Both the position numbers and the translations under genes were made by a program. Positions 62,801 through 64,000 of a stretch of 64,000 nucleotides of DNA are shown piece by piece. The DNA is from Geminicoccus roseus DSM 18922. GTDB lineage: Bacteria; Pseudomonadota; Alphaproteobacteria; Geminicoccales; Geminicoccaceae. The notes under the pieces were generated by a model. The model ran no database searches, had not been told where the DNA came from, and was given only the letters and a program-made list of their open reading frames with translations. The stretch is from contig NZ_KE386572.1 of the NCBI RefSeq assembly GCF_000427665.1, positions 248,001 to 312,000 on the forward strand. The letters run 5' to 3'. Each line of letters opens with the position of its first letter. Within the stretch, counting starts at the first letter, position 1.

Positions 62801-63778
62801 TCAGGCGCGCGCGGGCAGGCTGCGCATCGCTTCCAGCGTGGCGTCGAAGCCGGTGATCCCGGCATCGGAGCCAAGCCCGGTCGCCACCAGCGCCGAGGCG
62901 GCGGTGGCCAAGCGCGCCGCCTCCTCCAGCGCCATGCCCCGGCTCAAGCCGGCGATCATCCCGGCGACATAGGCATCGCCGCAGCCGGTGGTGTCCACGA
63001 CCGGCACCTGGAAGGCCGGCACGCGCAGCACCTGGCCGTCGCGGGTCACCAGCACCGAGCCGTCGCCGCCGAGCGTCACCGCGGCCGCGCCTGCCCCGGC
63101 CTCCACGAAGAACCGGGCGGCCTCCACCGGGTCGGTGCGGCCGGACAGGGCGCTGGCCTCCTCGATCGAGGGCATGAACCAGTCGACGAACGGCAGGAGC
63201 GGCAGGACCAGGGCCTGCGCGCCGTTCTCGGGGGCGATCAGGTCCAGGCTGGTGGTGCATCCCCGTTCCCGGGCAGCGCGGAGCAGGCGCAGGGAGGGCG
63301 GGCCGTCCAGCCGGCGCAGAAAGCCGGTGCCGCCCAGATGGACGAAGCGGGCCTGCAGGACCCGGGCGAGCCCGGCCTCGTCCAGGGTGAAGTGGTCGGA
63401 GGCGCCGCGGACATGCAAAGCGGGGCGCTCGCCGTTGCGGCGCACGTTCATGATGGTGGTGGAGGTCGGCACGCCCGGGATCTGCTGCATCCCGGCGATG
63501 TCCAGGCCGTGCCGCTCCAGCTTGGAAAGCACCAGCGCGCCCTGCTCGTCGTCGCCGACCGCACCGGCCGCCAGGGTGCGCAGGCCGAGCCTGGCGAGGT
63601 CGACCGCGGTGGCGCCGGCGGTGCCGGAGACCACCAGGCGGATCTCGTCGATGAAGGCGACCCCGCCGCCCGGCGGGATCGCGTCCACCGGGCGGCCGAG
63701 GATGTCGAGCGTGTAGAAGCCGACCGCCGCCGCGTCGTAGCGCGTGCCGCCGGCCGTTCCGGGGCCGGAAAGGGCTAT
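62801..63778 (-). CDS. PfkB-family carbohydrate kinase, start codon apparently AUA
   Basis: About 325 residues. Core: VGFYTLDILGRPVDAIPPGG, GTAGATAVDLARLGL, and the C-terminal PfkB signature with anion hole and catalytic Asp, VVDTTGCGDAYVAGMIAGLS. Ribokinase-fold kinases phosphorylate sugars or nucleosides. No ATG, GTG or TTG exists between the conserved first strand and a GTG 150 bases upstream (63928) within the preceding gene. An ATA at 63776-63778 overlaps the upstream TAG and has GGGAGG seven bases before it, so initiation there is proposed; sequencing error is the alternative. Confidence 0.85.
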   Translation of the reverse strand: MALSGPGTAGGTRYDAAAVGFYTLDILGRPVDAIPPGGGVAFIDEIRLVVSGTAGATAVDLARLGLRTLAAGAVGDDEQGALVLSKLERHGLDIAGMQQIPGVPTSTTIMNVRRNGERPALHVRGASDHFTLDEAGLARVLQARFVHLGGTGFLRRLDGPPSLRLLRAARERGCTTSLDLIAPENGAQALVLPLLPFVDWFMPSIEEASALSGRTDPVEAARFFVEAGAGAAAVTLGGDGSVLVTRDGQVLRVPAFQVPVVDTTGCGDAYVAGMIAGLSRGMALEEAARLATAASALVATGLGSDAGITGFDATLEAMRSLPARA

Positions 63779-64000
63779 TGCTGCGCCTCCCGGGCGGCGC
63801 TGGCCGCTTCCAGGCGGTAGACGTAGAGCTCGGCCGAGCCGATGCCGAGCATCGCCACGATCACCAGGATCAGCAGGATGATCCCGCCGGCCTTGAACAG
63901 GGAGCGCGGCTGCACGCCCGGCCGGCACAGCGGCACCAGGTTGAAGGCCAGCCCGCCCACCACCACCAGGATGCAGCCGACCGTGAACAGGTCGATGGTG
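63775..64000 (-). CDS. Membrane protein, C-terminal part (partial)
   Basis: Open from the right edge of the window to a TAG at 63775-63777; 74 residues are visible. Two hydrophobic segments (VGCILVVVGGLAFNLVPLC and AGGIILLILVIVAMLGIGSA) predict membrane helices, and the tail is polar and Ala/Glu-rich. The true start lies outside unless one of several in-frame GTGs near the edge is used. Its stop overlaps the proposed kinase start, suggesting one operon. Family not recognised. Confidence 0.65.
   Translation of the reverse strand, partial: TIDLFTVGCILVVVGGLAFNLVPLCRPGVQPRSLFKAGGIILLILVIVAMLGIGSAELYVYRLEAASAAREAQQ

Overview
The window is very G+C-rich DNA with strongly G/C-ending codons. Its gene content (two TRAP transporters, a TctC/Bug-type binding protein, a bacteriophytochrome paired with a heme oxygenase, Crp/Fnr, AraC, LysR, MocR and HxlR regulators, many oxidoreductases) points to a heterotrophic alphaproteobacterium, probably in or near Rhodospirillales/Geminicoccales. 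That placement is inferred from gene content only. I found no rRNA, tRNA, CRISPR array or intact insertion sequence.

Layout. 1-5 kb: accessory genes (a family of unknown function, an HNH-like protein, a gamma-glutamylcyclotransferase-like protein, a secreted RTX calcium-binding protein, a small lipoprotein). 5-10.5 kb: an AraC / B3-B4 / LysE exporter operon and a LysR regulator divergent from a three-gene SDR / reductase / SnoaL operon. 10.5-17.5 kb: a second copy of the cyclotransferase-like gene, a Crp/Fnr regulator, a TRAP operon, and four related small proteins that surround that TRAP operon, one of them behind a striking palindromic operator. 17.5-23 kb: a GAF-GGDEF-EAL protein, slipin plus NfeD, and a cation antiporter. 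23.4-27.7 kb: an apparent catabolic operon (GMC oxidoreductase, enolase-superfamily enzyme, hydroxyisobutyrate-dehydrogenase-like enzyme, DoxX). 27.7-36 kb: methyltransferase, LysR/quinone-oxidoreductase pair, SBP56-type methanethiol oxidase, second TRAP operon. 36-41 kb: HAD and DUF302 proteins and a polar amino-acid ABC importer with a FAD amine oxidase inside the operon. 41-47 kb: TPP enzyme, MFS transporter, and a MocR regulator divergent from a flavin split-barrel protein. 47-53.4 kb: a sugar-acid region with a Bug-type binding protein, a glucose-1-dehydrogenase-like SDR, an FAD oxidoreductase, a TIM-barrel isomerase, and 2-keto-3-deoxygalactonate kinase and aldolase. 53.4-64 kb: PAS-GGDEF-EAL protein, EamA exporter, CNNM/CorC protein, HxlR/quinone-oxidoreductase pair, bacteriophytochrome and heme oxygenase, HlyU-like protein and a PfkB kinase.

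How the parts fit. Uptake (TRAP x2, ABC, Bug, MFS) sits beside dehydrogenases, an enolase-superfamily enzyme and keto-sugar-acid kinase/aldolase, so much of the window looks like scavenging and oxidation of sugar acids, amines and other small organics. A sensory layer (phytochrome kinase, two c-di-GMP proteins, Crp/Fnr) is interspersed.

Best candidates for something undescribed: (i) the four-member small-protein family with its operator (12.4-17.0 kb); (ii) a riboswitch-like three-way-junction leader before the Bug gene (47.41-47.50 kb); (iii) the duplicated SDR tail and transposase-like scrap flanking that same gene; (iv) a PfkB kinase whose only well-placed start is AUA overlapping the upstream stop.
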